Below are positions 41,723 through 50,349 of a DNA stretch of 64,000 nt, one piece after another. The stretch covers positions 62,001-126,000 of the forward strand of contig JAEZYE010000052.1 of NCBI GenBank assembly GCA_023419315.1. Reading direction: 5' to 3'. The position numbers and the translations under genes are program-made. The notes beneath the pieces were generated by a model. The model did no database searches. It was not told where the DNA came from and worked only from the letters and a program-made list of their open reading frames with translations. Position 1 is the stretch's first letter. The number at the start of each line of letters is the position of its first letter. Origin of the DNA: Pseudomonadota bacterium (lineage in GTDB: Bacteria > Pseudomonadota > Gammaproteobacteria > Xanthomonadales > Xanthomonadaceae).

Positions 41723-42484
41723 TCAGACGCGGTAGCCGGTATGCACCGCCACGATGCCCGCGCTGAGGTTGCGGAAGCTGGTCCGCGCAAACCCGGCCTC
41801 GTCCATCATCGCCTTCAGTTCGTTCTGCGGCGGATGCTTGCGGATGCTCTCCGCCAGGTACTGGTAGCTGTCGGCATCGTTGGCGAACAGCCGGCCAAGA
41901 CGCGGCAACACCTTGAACGAATGGAAGTCGTAGACCGGCTTGAACCAGTCCGGCTGCACTTCGGAGAACTCCAGCACGCGCGCCTGCCCGCCCACCTTCA
42001 GGACGCGGTGCATCTCGCGCAGCGCGGCATCCTTGTCGGTGACGTTGCGCAGGCCGAACGCGATCGTCACCAGATCGAAACTCCCGTCCGGGAATGGCAA
42101 TGCTTCGGCATTGCACTGGACGTATTCGAGGCCCGACACGAGTCCGCGATTGGTCATGCGATCCCGGCCCACCGAGAGCATGCCGGCATTGATGTCGCCG
42201 AGCACGATGCTGCCAACCTCGCCCACGCGCTCCTTCAGCAGCGCGGCGATGTCGCCGGTGCCGCCGGCCAGATCGAGCACGCGATCACCGCGCTTCACCT
42301 GGCAGGTGCCGACGAAATAGCGCTTCCAGATCCGATGGATGCCCAGGCTCATCAGATCGTTCATCAGATCGTATTTGCCCGCGACCGAGGTGAAGACTTC
42401 GCCGACCAGCTTCTGCTTGTCCTTGGCGGCGACATCGCGGAAGCCGAAATGGGTGGTGCCTTTCTGGTAGGGAGATTCGCTCAT
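41723..42484 (-). CDS. ubiE: Ubiquinone/menaquinone C-methyltransferase
   Basis: This 253-residue SAM methyltransferase carries out the C-methylation step of ubiquinone (and, where present, menaquinone) synthesis. Landmarks are THFGFRDVAAKDKQKLVGEV, FTSVAGKYDLMNDLMSLGIH, SAM motif I LDLAGGTGDIAA, and the UbiE signature EFSEVQPDWFKPVYDFHSF and YQYLAESIRKHPPQNEL. ATG at 42484 is chosen from family starts; the frame extends further only by overlapping the divergent MFS gene region. The gap to that divergent gene is 52 bp. Confidence 0.95.
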   Translation of the reverse strand: MSESPYQKGTTHFGFRDVAAKDKQKLVGEVFTSVAGKYDLMNDLMSLGIHRIWKRYFVGTCQVKRGDRVLDLAGGTGDIAALLKERVGEVGSIVLGDINAGMLSVGRDRMTNRGLVSGLEYVQCNAEALPFPDGSFDLVTIAFGLRNVTDKDAALREMHRVLKVGGQARVLEFSEVQPDWFKPVYDFHSFKVLPRLGRLFANDADSYQYLAESIRKHPPQNELKAMMDEAGFARTSFRNLSAGIVAVHTGYRV

Positions 42485-42536
42485 GGGACGGATTATCGCA
42501 CCGATGCCGGGGATCCGGCGGCGCACGCGTGGGACA

Positions 42537-44237
42537 ATGCCGGCTGTCATTCGTCTTCCAGAGGATGCCGATCCGCCCGTGAGCCGCCGTGATGTCCCCC
42601 GCGAATGGCTGCCACACGAGCGCCCCACCTTTCCCGGGTCGCCCTCCACGCCGCTGCATCCGCTGCGCCGCCGCCTCCAGTTCGCGGCGGTCGGCATCGT
42701 GGTTGCCCTCACCGGCGGGCTCAGCAACGCACTGGTCACCGCCAACCTGATCAACCTGCAGGGAACGCTGGGCGCGTATGCGTGGGAAATGGCATGGCTG
42801 CCGGCGGCCTACGTGATGACCAACGTCTCGGCCAACCTGTTGCTGGTGAAGTTCCGCCAGCAGTTCGGCTTGCGCCTGTTCACCGAAATCTTCCTCGTGC
42901 TGTATGCGTTGATCGCATTCGCGCACCTGTTCGTCAACGATCTGGGCTCGGCGATTGCGGTGCGTGCCGCTCACGGTCTGGTCGGCGCTGCGCTGAGCAC
43001 GCTCGGCCTGTACTACATGATCCAGGCGTTTCCCGCCCGGCTTCGCTTGCGGGCGGTCGTGATCGGGCTCGGCCTGAGCCAGCTGGCCCTGCCGCTGGCG
43101 CGCATCTTCTCGACCGAGTTGCTGCAGTTCGGCGAATGGCGCGGGCTCTACCTGTTCGAACTGGGGCTGGCGATCGTCGCGCTTGCGTGCGTGCTGGTGC
43201 TGAAGCTTCCGCCCGGTGATCGCATCAAGGTGTTCGAGAAGCTGGACTTCGCCACGTTCGCCCTGTTCGCCAGCGGCACCGCCGCGCTGGTCGCGGTGCT
43301 GTCATTGGGCCGCGCTCTGTGGTGGACGGAGACACCGTGGCTCGGCGTGACGCTGGCGGTCGCCATCGTTCTGCTGCTGGCGGCGGTCGCCATCGAGCAC
43401 TACCGCGAGAACCCGCTGATCAATACGCGCTGGCTCGCCAGCGGCACGATGGTGCGGCTGGGCCTGTCGATTCTGCTGATTCGCATCGTCCTGTCCGAGC
43501 AGAGCGTGGGCGCGGTCGGCTTCCTGCAGAACGTCGGCCTCGGCAACGACCAGATGCATGCGCTGTATGCCTGGGTGCTGGCGGGCTGCATCGCCGGCAT
43601 CGTGGTGAGCGCGATGACGATCCGCCCGCAGCACACCGCGTTCCACCTGATGTTCGCGGTGGCGCTGATCGCCATCGGCGCTTTCATGGATGCACGTTCG
43701 AACAACCTGACGCGGCCGGCACAGATGTACCTCAGCCAGTCGCTGCTCGCGTTCGGCAGTACGTTCTTCATCGGCCCGGCGATGATCACCGGCATCGGCT
43801 CGATCCTCTCGCAGCCGCGCAACCTCATCAGTTTCGTCGTCCTGTTCGGCATCACCCAGAACGTCGGCGGGCTGCTCGGTTCGAGCCTGCTCGGCACGTT
43901 CCAGGTGATGCGCGAGAAATTCCATGCCAGCCAGTTGGCCGAGCATGTGACGCTGATCGATCCGCAGGTCGCCGCGCGCGTGCAGGCCGGTGCCGGCGCC
44001 TATGCGCATTCGTTGGGCGATGCGGGCCTGCGCAATGCCGCCGCGCTGCGCGCACTCGGCGCAGGCGTGACGCGCGAAGCGAACGTGCTGGCCTACAACG
44101 ATGTCTTCCTGCTGGTCGGATGGCTGGCCATCTTCACCCTGTTCTGGATCTACGCGGACGTACTGTGGCAGCGCCTGCGCGCCACGACGGCCGCTTCCGC
44201 CCCGACTTCCCCCGCTGCACCCGCACCGTCCCGATGA
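42537..44237 (+). CDS. DHA2-type MFS drug transporter (EmrB-like)
   Basis: This protein of about 566 residues has fourteen predicted helices, the DHA2/EmrB plan. Recognisable stretches are GGLSNALVTANLINLQGTLG at helix 1, AWLPAAYVMTNVSANLLLVK, and SQSLLAFGSTFFIGPAMITG late in the protein. It exports substrates with the proton gradient. The start is uncertain: ATG 42537 with TGGGA upstream is used; GTG at 42579 would also keep every helix. Its stop overlaps the HlyD gene start by 4 bp (ATGA), giving an EmrAB-like pair that needs TolC. Confidence 0.85.
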   Translation: MPAVIRLPEDADPPVSRRDVPREWLPHERPTFPGSPSTPLHPLRRRLQFAAVGIVVALTGGLSNALVTANLINLQGTLGAYAWEMAWLPAAYVMTNVSANLLLVKFRQQFGLRLFTEIFLVLYALIAFAHLFVNDLGSAIAVRAAHGLVGAALSTLGLYYMIQAFPARLRLRAVVIGLGLSQLALPLARIFSTELLQFGEWRGLYLFELGLAIVALACVLVLKLPPGDRIKVFEKLDFATFALFASGTAALVAVLSLGRALWWTETPWLGVTLAVAIVLLLAAVAIEHYRENPLINTRWLASGTMVRLGLSILLIRIVLSEQSVGAVGFLQNVGLGNDQMHALYAWVLAGCIAGIVVSAMTIRPQHTAFHLMFAVALIAIGAFMDARSNNLTRPAQMYLSQSLLAFGSTFFIGPAMITGIGSILSQPRNLISFVVLFGITQNVGGLLGSSLLGTFQVMREKFHASQLAEHVTLIDPQVAARVQAGAGAYAHSLGDAGLRNAAALRALGAGVTREANVLAYNDVFLLVGWLAIFTLFWIYADVLWQRLRATTAASAPTSPAAPAPSR

Positions 44238-45331
44238 CCCCCGATCCCACTCCCACCGCAGAATCCACCTCGCAGGAGGCCGCCGCGCGGCGCCGCCGTC
44301 GCCAGCGCCGCTGGGGCCTGGCGGGTTTCGCATTGCTGGCCCTGGCCGGCGTGTGCATCGTGCTGTACGCCTGGCAGCTGCCGCCGTTCCGCAGCGCGGT
44401 GCAGACCACCGAGAACGCAATGGTGCGCGGCCAGCTCACTCTGATCAGCCCGCAGGTGAACGGCTACGTGACCGATGTGCCGGTGCAGGATTTCCAGACG
44501 GTGAAGCGCGGTGATCTGCTCGCGGCGATCGACGACCGCATCTATCGGCAACAACTCGCGCAGGCGCAGGCGCAACGGCTGTCCGCACAGGCCGCACTCG
44601 ATGACTGGTTGCAGCAGTCGCGCACCGCACGTGCCGGCGTCGCCGAGAGCCGCGCCTCGATCGCCAGCACCGCTGCACAGGCGCAACGCACGCATTCGGC
44701 GTTGCAGCGCGCCGACGCACTCGCGCGCGACCATCTGATCTCAGAACAGGATCGCGACAGCGCATTCGCCGCCGACGCGCAGGCCGCCGCCGAGCTTACC
44801 CGCGCACGCGCCGGGCTGGACGTTTCCGAGCAGACCGTGCGCAGCACCGATGTGCACCATGCCGCGCTCGAAGCCGCTGTCGCCAATGCCGAAGCCGCCG
44901 TGCGGCTGGCGCAGATCAATCTCGACAACACCCGCATCCGCGCGCCGCGCGCGGGCCAGCTGGGCCAGATCGGCGTGCGCCAAGGCGCGTATGTCACCCC
45001 CGGCACGCAACTGATGGCGCTGGTGCCGGACACGATCTGGATCATCGCGAACTTCAAGGAAACCCAGATGCCGGCGATCCGCATCGGGCAACCGGCGACG
45101 TTCACCGTCGATGCGCTCGGCGGGATGCGGCTGCGCGGCACCGTGCTGGAAATCTCCCCGGCCGCCGGTTCGGAATTCAGCGTGTTGCCGCCGGACAACG
45201 CCACCGGCAACTACGTGAAGATCGCCCAGCGCATTCCGGTGAAGATCGGTATCGCACCGGAACAGAAAGCGGCCGAACGCCTGCGGCCCGGCATGTCGGT
45301 GGTGGTCAGCGTCGACACCGGCGAGCGCTGA
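44234..45331 (+). CDS. HlyD/EmrA-type membrane fusion protein
   Basis: This 365-residue adaptor has a cytoplasmic Arg-rich start (RRRRRQRRWG), one membrane helix (about 26-46), the first lipoyl half (LISPQVNGYVTDVPVQDFQT), a long helical hairpin (about 100-220), the second lipoyl half (IRAPRAGQLGQIGVRQGAYV), and a beta-barrel with LVPDTIWIIANFKETQM. This is the normal EmrA/HlyD order. It is translationally coupled to the MFS gene and should link that transporter to an outer-membrane channel, most likely TolC at 6.1-7.4 kb. Confidence 0.9.
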   Translation: MTPDPTPTAESTSQEAAARRRRRQRRWGLAGFALLALAGVCIVLYAWQLPPFRSAVQTTENAMVRGQLTLISPQVNGYVTDVPVQDFQTVKRGDLLAAIDDRIYRQQLAQAQAQRLSAQAALDDWLQQSRTARAGVAESRASIASTAAQAQRTHSALQRADALARDHLISEQDRDSAFAADAQAAAELTRARAGLDVSEQTVRSTDVHHAALEAAVANAEAAVRLAQINLDNTRIRAPRAGQLGQIGVRQGAYVTPGTQLMALVPDTIWIIANFKETQMPAIRIGQPATFTVDALGGMRLRGTVLEISPAAGSEFSVLPPDNATGNYVKIAQRIPVKIGIAPEQKAAERLRPGMSVVVSVDTGER

Positions 45332-45340
45332 AGCGACGCA

Positions 45341-46906
45341 TCAGCGCACCGGGCGCGCGTCCAGGCGCGGCGGTCGGCGCGTGGCCGGGCTGCGGCGGAA
45401 CGCGGGAACCGGTGCGGCCTGGGCGGCGGGCGCCACGCGTGTCGAGGAGCCCGGCAGCGCTGGCTGATCGCCGCCCGTCAATTGCCCGGCCATGATCGTC
45501 ACCTGGAAACCCTGCGGCGTGGCGGCGTCGATCTGCACGCGGTAAGCGCCGTCGGGCGCGATCCAGCTTTCGCCCGGCTTGAACATCGAACCTTCGTTGT
45601 TGGACAGAGTGGCCGGCGGGACGCTCGCGTCCTGGCTGTACGCCATCGTGCCGTTCACCCGATGGATGATGACCGCGTTGCCTGCCAGTGCGCCTTCGTA
45701 GTCGCCACTGCGCTGGCGCGATTCCAGCGTGTAGTGGTTCGCACCCGCCGCGTTCTGCGCCGGCATCGTCAACATCACCAGTTGGCGGCCGCCGGCGGCA
45801 GCCAGCGACGCGTACTGCAGGTCTACTTTCCAGATGCCGGCGGTTCCGGCGGGAACGACCAGCTTGCGCGACGCGTCCACCCAGCCCAGGCGATCACGCT
45901 GGTGCATGTTGATGTGCTTGGGTCGCGCGCCGTACGTTCCGTCGTTCATTGCGTTGTGCCAGGCGTCGCTCATCACGTCCCACGGATTGTCGTAGACATC
46001 GCTGTCGCCATCCGAATTGTCCGAATGCGCCAGGCCGTACCCATGTCCCATCTCGTGCGCAAGCGGGGCCAGGTTGTTGAACGACCACGGCGGATTCCAG
46101 GTCAGGCGCATGCATCGTTGGCTGCCCTCCACGATCGGGCAGGACGAGCCGCCCCACGCGTAACCATCGAGATCGCCGTTGAACATCATGTTGACGCCCT
46201 GCACGCCATTGAAATCGACCTGCGCGTCGGCTGCGGTGGCGCAGTCCTGCGACAGCTTCGCCAGATCGGCATCGGGCTTGCCGTCCACCGTCGTCACGTA
46301 GGCCGAGCGTGGTTGCGGCAGCAGGAACCACCCATGCGCAGTGCTGCCGGCCAGATCGATCTGGCCGTAGGAGACCTCGTTCCAGTAGTGCCCGAGCTGT
46401 CCCACCGCGTTGCCGTACTGGTTGTTGAAGAAGGCCAGGTTCTTCTGCTCGGTGGTGATGTCGGCGAACTTGCACATCACGGTGACCCAGCGCGTGTTGC
46501 CTTTCAGTTCGCCGGCCTTGGCCGGTGGCTGCGAATCGAGCGGGATGATCGCATCGGGAACGTGCTCGATCCTCGCCCCCTGACGCATGCGCTTGCCCGG
46601 TGCGAACGCCACCGCGACGCGTCGGTTGGCCAGTGCATACAGGTCGTCGGCGGCGCGGCGCGACTGCGCCGCATCAAGCGGATACAGGCGACCATCGTCG
46701 GCGGCCAGCACGACCTGCAGTTTCGGCGCCGGCTGCGCCTGCAGCATGCCGACCGGATGCGGGTCGCCCCATTGCAGGGTCAACCGTCCCTGCACCGGAT
46801 CCGGCGATGGAACGGCCAGGCCTGCGCCGGTTCCGACGATGCCTGCGACGGCCAGCACGCCCATGCCAAGACGCCGGGCGATGGGCCTCTTCATCTGCTG
46901 CAACAT
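45341..46906 (-). CDS. Secreted M6-like/metzincin-motif metalloprotease
   Basis: This 521-residue exported protein has an N-terminal hydrophobic signal (LGMGVLAVAGIVGTGAGLAV). The zinc motif HEMGHGYGLAH (His284, Glu285, His288, His294) is followed by a Met-turn-like NPWDVMSD (Met312). A domain before it (VTVMCKFADITTEQ, YWNEVSYGQIDLAG) resembles the propeptide-catalytic region of M6 immune-inhibitor-A-like proteases. The C-terminal 160 residues look like beta-sandwich modules, ending in a Pro/Arg-rich tail. ATG at 46906 has GGGGG upstream; ATG at 46894 is an alternative. The zinc-protease role is well supported; the substrate is unknown. Confidence 0.82.
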   Translation of the reverse strand: MLQQMKRPIARRLGMGVLAVAGIVGTGAGLAVPSPDPVQGRLTLQWGDPHPVGMLQAQPAPKLQVVLAADDGRLYPLDAAQSRRAADDLYALANRRVAVAFAPGKRMRQGARIEHVPDAIIPLDSQPPAKAGELKGNTRWVTVMCKFADITTEQKNLAFFNNQYGNAVGQLGHYWNEVSYGQIDLAGSTAHGWFLLPQPRSAYVTTVDGKPDADLAKLSQDCATAADAQVDFNGVQGVNMMFNGDLDGYAWGGSSCPIVEGSQRCMRLTWNPPWSFNNLAPLAHEMGHGYGLAHSDNSDGDSDVYDNPWDVMSDAWHNAMNDGTYGARPKHINMHQRDRLGWVDASRKLVVPAGTAGIWKVDLQYASLAAAGGRQLVMLTMPAQNAAGANHYTLESRQRSGDYEGALAGNAVIIHRVNGTMAYSQDASVPPATLSNNEGSMFKPGESWIAPDGAYRVQIDAATPQGFQVTIMAGQLTGGDQPALPGSSTRVAPAAQAAPVPAFRRSPATRRPPRLDARPVR

Positions 46907-47034
46907 GCGTTACCCCCGTTGGAGGCGACATCTTGCGCGAAGGCAGCCGTCGATACCATGACGCGGGCCTCCGTTCAGATGACCGCCAACGCCCGGCGTG
47001 TCAGGATGCGGGCCCGTCCGTTCCCGAGGTTCCG

Positions 47035-47481
47035 ATGAGCATCGACTATCACGCACTGTTGAGGACGGCAGTGGCCGAAGCACGGCAGGGCCTGGCCGAG
47101 GGCGGTATTCCGATCGGCGCGGCGCTGTATCACCGGGATGGGCACATGCTCGGGTGTGGACACAACCGCCGCATCCAGGAAGACGATCCCTCCGTGCATG
47201 GTGAAACCGACGCGTTCCGCAAGGCGGGTCGGCAACGCAACTATCGCGAGACGATCATGGTGACCACGCTCGCGCCGTGCTGGTACTGCAGCGGCCTGGT
47301 GCGGCAGTTCAACATCGGCACGGTGGTGGTCGGCGAATCGGTGAACTTCCGCGGCGGCATCGACTGGCTGCGCGAGAATGGCGTCAACGTGATCGATCTG
47401 GCCGATGCCGAATGCATCCGGATGCTCGGCGACTACATCCGCGAGAATCCGGATGTCTGGAACGAGGACATCGGCGAGTAA
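47035..47481 (+). CDS. Cytosine deaminase of the fungal (Fcy1) type
   Basis: This 148-residue protein of the cytidine-deaminase-like fold has zinc ligands His55, Cys82 and Cys85 and general base Glu57 (VHGETD and APCWYCSG). Beyond the motifs common to CDA/tRNA deaminases it has Asn44 in GHNRR, the GESVNFRGG block and a C-terminal VWNEDIGE. From memory, yeast Fcy1 ends WFEDIGE, in which Trp152 and Asp155 contact the pyrimidine; Trp142 and Asp145 here align with them. That makes conversion of cytosine to uracil the best prediction, and TadA-like tRNA editing less likely. The ATG at 47035 follows CCGAGG. Confidence 0.85.
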   Translation: MSIDYHALLRTAVAEARQGLAEGGIPIGAALYHRDGHMLGCGHNRRIQEDDPSVHGETDAFRKAGRQRNYRETIMVTTLAPCWYCSGLVRQFNIGTVVVGESVNFRGGIDWLRENGVNVIDLADAECIRMLGDYIRENPDVWNEDIGE

Positions 47482-47501
47482 GGCGCGGCACGTACCGCGC
47501 C
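47482..47501. terminator. Hairpin between convergent genes
   Basis: A perfect 7-bp GC stem (GGCGCGG / CCGCGCC) with a 6-nt loop starts right after the deaminase stop and precedes the convergent yjdM stop (47510). It lacks a T-tract. Confidence 0.45.
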
Positions 47502-47509
47502 GATGAGGC

Positions 47510-47851
47510 TCAGGCCTTGCGCACGAATTCCGACTTCAGGCCCATGGCGCCGATGCCGTCGATCTTGCAGTCGATATCGTGATCGCCATCGACGAGGCGG
47601 ATGTTGCGCACCTTCGTGCCGACCTTGACCACGAGCGATGAACCCTTGAGCTTCAGATCCTTGATCACGGTGACGGTGTCACCATCCTTCAGCACGTTGC
47701 CGACCGAGTCCTTGACCACGCGCTCGCCTTCCGCCGACTCCGCCGCCGCGTCGGCCGACCATTCGTGCGCGCACTCCGGACAGATCAGCAGCGGACCGTC
47801 GGCGTAGACGAATTCGGAGTTGCACTGGGGACAAGGCGGCAAGGTGCTCAC
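47510..47851 (-). CDS. yjdM: PhnA/YjdM-family zinc-ribbon protein
   Basis: This 113-residue protein has an N-terminal zinc ribbon (PPCPQCNSEF and LICPECAHEW, four Cys) and a C-terminal SH3-like KOW-type barrel (KDGDTVTVIKDLKLKG, VGTKVRNIRLVDGDHDIDCK). The old name PhnA suggests phosphonate use, but the real role is unclear. GTG at 47851 is chosen because family proteins begin MSTLPPCP; an ATG at 47884 would add 11 residues. No phn genes are nearby. Confidence 0.88.
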   Translation of the reverse strand: MSTLPPCPQCNSEFVYADGPLLICPECAHEWSADAAAESAEGERVVKDSVGNVLKDGDTVTVIKDLKLKGSSLVVKVGTKVRNIRLVDGDHDIDCKIDGIGAMGLKSEFVRKA

Positions 47852-48121
47852 GGCGGGACTCTGCGGAGAAAAGGAACGGCGCATTATAGAGCGCGTCCCC
47901 TGCCCTGCCGCAGCGCGCCCGCCGACGTATCGCGCAATGGCCGCGCCATGACGTTCCAACGCGACCTCCGGTGGATGGCGACCGCGTGGTCAGCGTCATC
48001 GACAGCAACGCATTCCAGCACGGCGGCGAAGGCGCGATCGACGCGCGCGATCAGCCGCCGGCGCTTGCGCAGGTTCGGAGCCGAGCGAACCGGAGGATGG
48101 AAACCGGACGGCCGCCCGGCT

Positions 48122-48748
48122 TCATTGCGCCGGACGGCATGCGCTTCCGTAGGCTTCGTCGTAACTGCGGTCGAAACAGTGGATCAGGCCATCGACGACA
48201 TCGATGTTGGGCGGCCACCGCATCTTGAACTTCTGTCCGTCGTCCAGCGTGATCTCGAAGCGGCCCTGCTCATCGAGTTGGACCTCTCCCGGCGGCTTCA
48301 ACTGCGACAGGCGTTCGCGTGCGTCGAGCAACGCCGGACGATCCTTTTCGAGGAAGGCGATGGACGCATCGACATATTCGTTCCAGCCGCCACTGTTGGC
48401 TTCGGCAGGCTTGTGAGACCGGCGCATCAAGGCAATGGCAGCCGGATAGTCATTGAGCGATGCGCGCAGCTGCGCTTCATGCCAGTAGAGGATGCTGGCG
48501 TGGTTGTCGTGGCGCTGGCGGTAGTCGCGAATCAGATCCGCCGCCACCCGCGTGCAACCCGGCCGGTTGTCGAGCGCTCGCCACCCGCCACCGCCGTTCG
48601 ACAGATCCTGATCGAATGCCTGCTCGTCCAGCGCCAGCATCCGTTCGCGATCATGACTGCAATCCGGCGTCGCTTCCTGCGCCAGTGCGGGGAATGCAAC
48701 CACCGGCGCGCACGAAATCAGGACCGCAAGAACACGACGGAATTGCAT
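48122..48748 (-). CDS. Hypothetical secreted protein
   Basis: I do not recognise this 208-residue protein. It has a signal peptide (cut after VVAFPALA), five Cys in the mature part (including TPDCSH, RPGCTR, IHCFDR and GSACRP) that may form disulfides, and a helical middle (ILYWHEAQLRASLNDYPAAI) that resembles a TPR repeat. A beta-type segment FEITLDDGQKFKMRWPP follows. ATG at 48748 has GGAGAAG upstream. It follows the serine-hydrolase gene by 26 bp on the same strand, so the two may be one transcript. The 270-bp gap downstream, to yjdM, holds nothing I can identify. Confidence 0.6.
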   Translation of the reverse strand: MQFRRVLAVLISCAPVVAFPALAQEATPDCSHDRERMLALDEQAFDQDLSNGGGGWRALDNRPGCTRVAADLIRDYRQRHDNHASILYWHEAQLRASLNDYPAAIALMRRSHKPAEANSGGWNEYVDASIAFLEKDRPALLDARERLSQLKPPGEVQLDEQGRFEITLDDGQKFKMRWPPNIDVVDGLIHCFDRSYDEAYGSACRPAQ

Positions 48749-48774
48749 GGGCGCTTCTCCGGAAGGGAATCGGA

Positions 48775-49938
48775 TCATCGCACGAAGGCTTTGTTTCCAT
48801 ATTCCCAGGACCACGGCGCGCCGGTTTCGCCAAGTACGTAGCGAACCAGTTGCGGAAATGCGGCTTCCCCGCGGACATCATTCCCGAGGATCACGATGCA
48901 GCGCCGCGTCGCGCGCACGCACACGAATGTGTTGCCGGTGTTGTCGTCGTGACCGCCCTTGTAGAAAGCCGGTCCCTGCGGACCGGTGAACGTCACCACG
49001 CCCAGACCGGCCGCCAGGTCGGCGCGCCGCTGCGCGGGCGGCAACTCGGGCTGCAACGTCGGGAACTGCGATGCGGTGGTGATCGGCAATTGCGCGCGGA
49101 ACAGCTCGGACGCATGTGCGGCGTCCAGGCCTTCGCCGCGGATGTACGCGGCCGCGAACTTCGCCATGTCTTCGATGGTGGTGTCCATCGATCCGGCGGC
49201 GCGCACGCGGCTGCGCTCGTCGTGCGGCACCGGCGTCCCGTCAGCCGTCCAGCCATCGGCCAGATGGGGTGCGAAATCCTCGCGCCAGATCATGCTGGTG
49301 TTGCGCATGCCGAAGCGATCGAACACGCGCCGTTGCATTTCCTCGCCGACATCCAGGCCGATTCCCCGCTCGATGACGAACTGCAGCAGGATCAGACCCT
49401 CGCCCGAATAGGCGTAGCGGCTGCCGGGGTCGAAGTGGAAGCGCAGCTTGCCGTCCGGTTCGAGGAACGCGAAGTTGCCGAAGCCGGAGCCGTGGTTGAG
49501 CAGCATGCGTGGCGTGAGCGTTCGCCAGCGTTCGTCACCTGCCAGATCCCGCCACGGCGCGTATTTGTCCTCGGTCGGATAGCTCGGCAGCGGTTGCGGC
49601 AGATACGCGGCGATGGAGCGATCCAGATCGATCACGCCTTCCTGTGCAAGCTGCATGACGGTGTAGCCGAATACGGCCTTGGTCAGCGAGGCCGCGTACA
49701 TGATCGAGTCCGGCTCCAACGGATCGCCGCCGGCATTGCGCGCGCCGTATGCCTTTGCGTGGACCACCTGGCCGTCGTCGATGACGGCCACGGCCATGCC
49801 CTTGGCGCCGACTTGCGACATCAGGCGCGCGACTTCCGCATCGATCTTCGCGGCGTCGGGGATTGCGGGCGGCGGTTCGGAAGCGGACGCGAACCACGGA
49901 AGCAGCCAGAGCAGGCAAGCGAAACGGGACGGGCGCAT
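48775..49938 (-). CDS. Exported serine hydrolase, class C beta-lactamase/DD-peptidase fold
   Basis: This 387-residue protein has a signal peptide (cut after ASAS). The active-site Ser84-Leu-Thr-Lys87 lies in MYAASLTKAVFG, the Tyr-Ser-Gly second motif in SRYAYSGEGLI, and the third motif is KGGHDD. This fits the broad beta-lactamase-class-C/esterase (PF00144) family, not a true AmpC, which has KTG. Perfect AGGAGG lies 5 nt before ATG at 49938, so the longer frame is rejected. Possible roles are a D-amino peptidase, esterase or peptidoglycan enzyme. The Cys-rich hypothetical gene follows within 26 bp. Confidence 0.85.
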   Translation of the reverse strand: MRPSRFACLLWLLPWFASASEPPPAIPDAAKIDAEVARLMSQVGAKGMAVAVIDDGQVVHAKAYGARNAGGDPLEPDSIMYAASLTKAVFGYTVMQLAQEGVIDLDRSIAAYLPQPLPSYPTEDKYAPWRDLAGDERWRTLTPRMLLNHGSGFGNFAFLEPDGKLRFHFDPGSRYAYSGEGLILLQFVIERGIGLDVGEEMQRRVFDRFGMRNTSMIWREDFAPHLADGWTADGTPVPHDERSRVRAAGSMDTTIEDMAKFAAAYIRGEGLDAAHASELFRAQLPITTASQFPTLQPELPPAQRRADLAAGLGVVTFTGPQGPAFYKGGHDDNTGNTFVCVRATRRCIVILGNDVRGEAAFPQLVRYVLGETGAPWSWEYGNKAFVR

Positions 49939-50071
49939 GAGTCCTCCTGTGGTCGCTGCCGATGATTGGGCACGGCGGGCGGGCGGCACACACCCGGAAG
50001 TCATGGTCCTCCGCACAAGACAACGGCGCACCCGGTTGCCCGGGCGCGCCGTCATGGGGAGGACGTCTCCG

Positions 50072-50245
50072 CTACGTGATCTTCTTGAAGACCGTCACTC
50101 CGAGCACGAACAGCACGACGGCGATGATGACCGCCGCCCAGAACAGGAACTTGGCGATGCCGAACGCGCCGCCGGCAATGCCGGTGAAGCCGAGAACGCC
50201 GGCGACCACGCCGATGATCGCGAAGATGATGGCCCACTTGATCAT
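50072..50245 (-). CDS. Small DUF1328 (YtjA-like) membrane protein
   Basis: This 57-residue protein begins MIKWAIIFAIIGVVAGVLGF and ends VLGVTVFKKIT. Two hydrophobic helices separated by GIAGGAFGIAKFLF match the DUF1328/YtjA family of tiny inner-membrane proteins, often stress-induced. ATG at 50245 has GGGAG 5 nt upstream. It follows hslU on the same strand but is separated from it by a long hairpin. Function is unknown. Confidence 0.85.
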   Translation of the reverse strand: MIKWAIIFAIIGVVAGVLGFTGIAGGAFGIAKFLFWAAVIIAVVLFVLGVTVFKKIT

Positions 50246-50319
50246 GCTGCACTCCCTGTTTGTTGCCAGCTGTGGCGACGTTACAGGCGGCGGCGTGAGC
50301 GCATCGTGGAGACAGGACG

Positions 50320-50348
50320 GAATGCCGGCCTGCCCGGGCCGGGCATTC
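50320..50348 (-). terminator. Hairpin at the end of hslU
   Basis: An 11-bp stem with one bulged base (GAATGCCGGCC / GGCCGGGCATTC) and a 6-nt loop begins 2 nt after the hslU stop (50350). There is no clear T-run. It may end the hslVU transcript or shield it from decay. Confidence 0.5.
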
Positions 50349-50349
50349 G

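Noticed and set aside
47852..48121. 270-bp gap checked for a hidden gene
   Set aside because: Short frames exist, but none has a plausible ribosome site, signal or recognisable domain.
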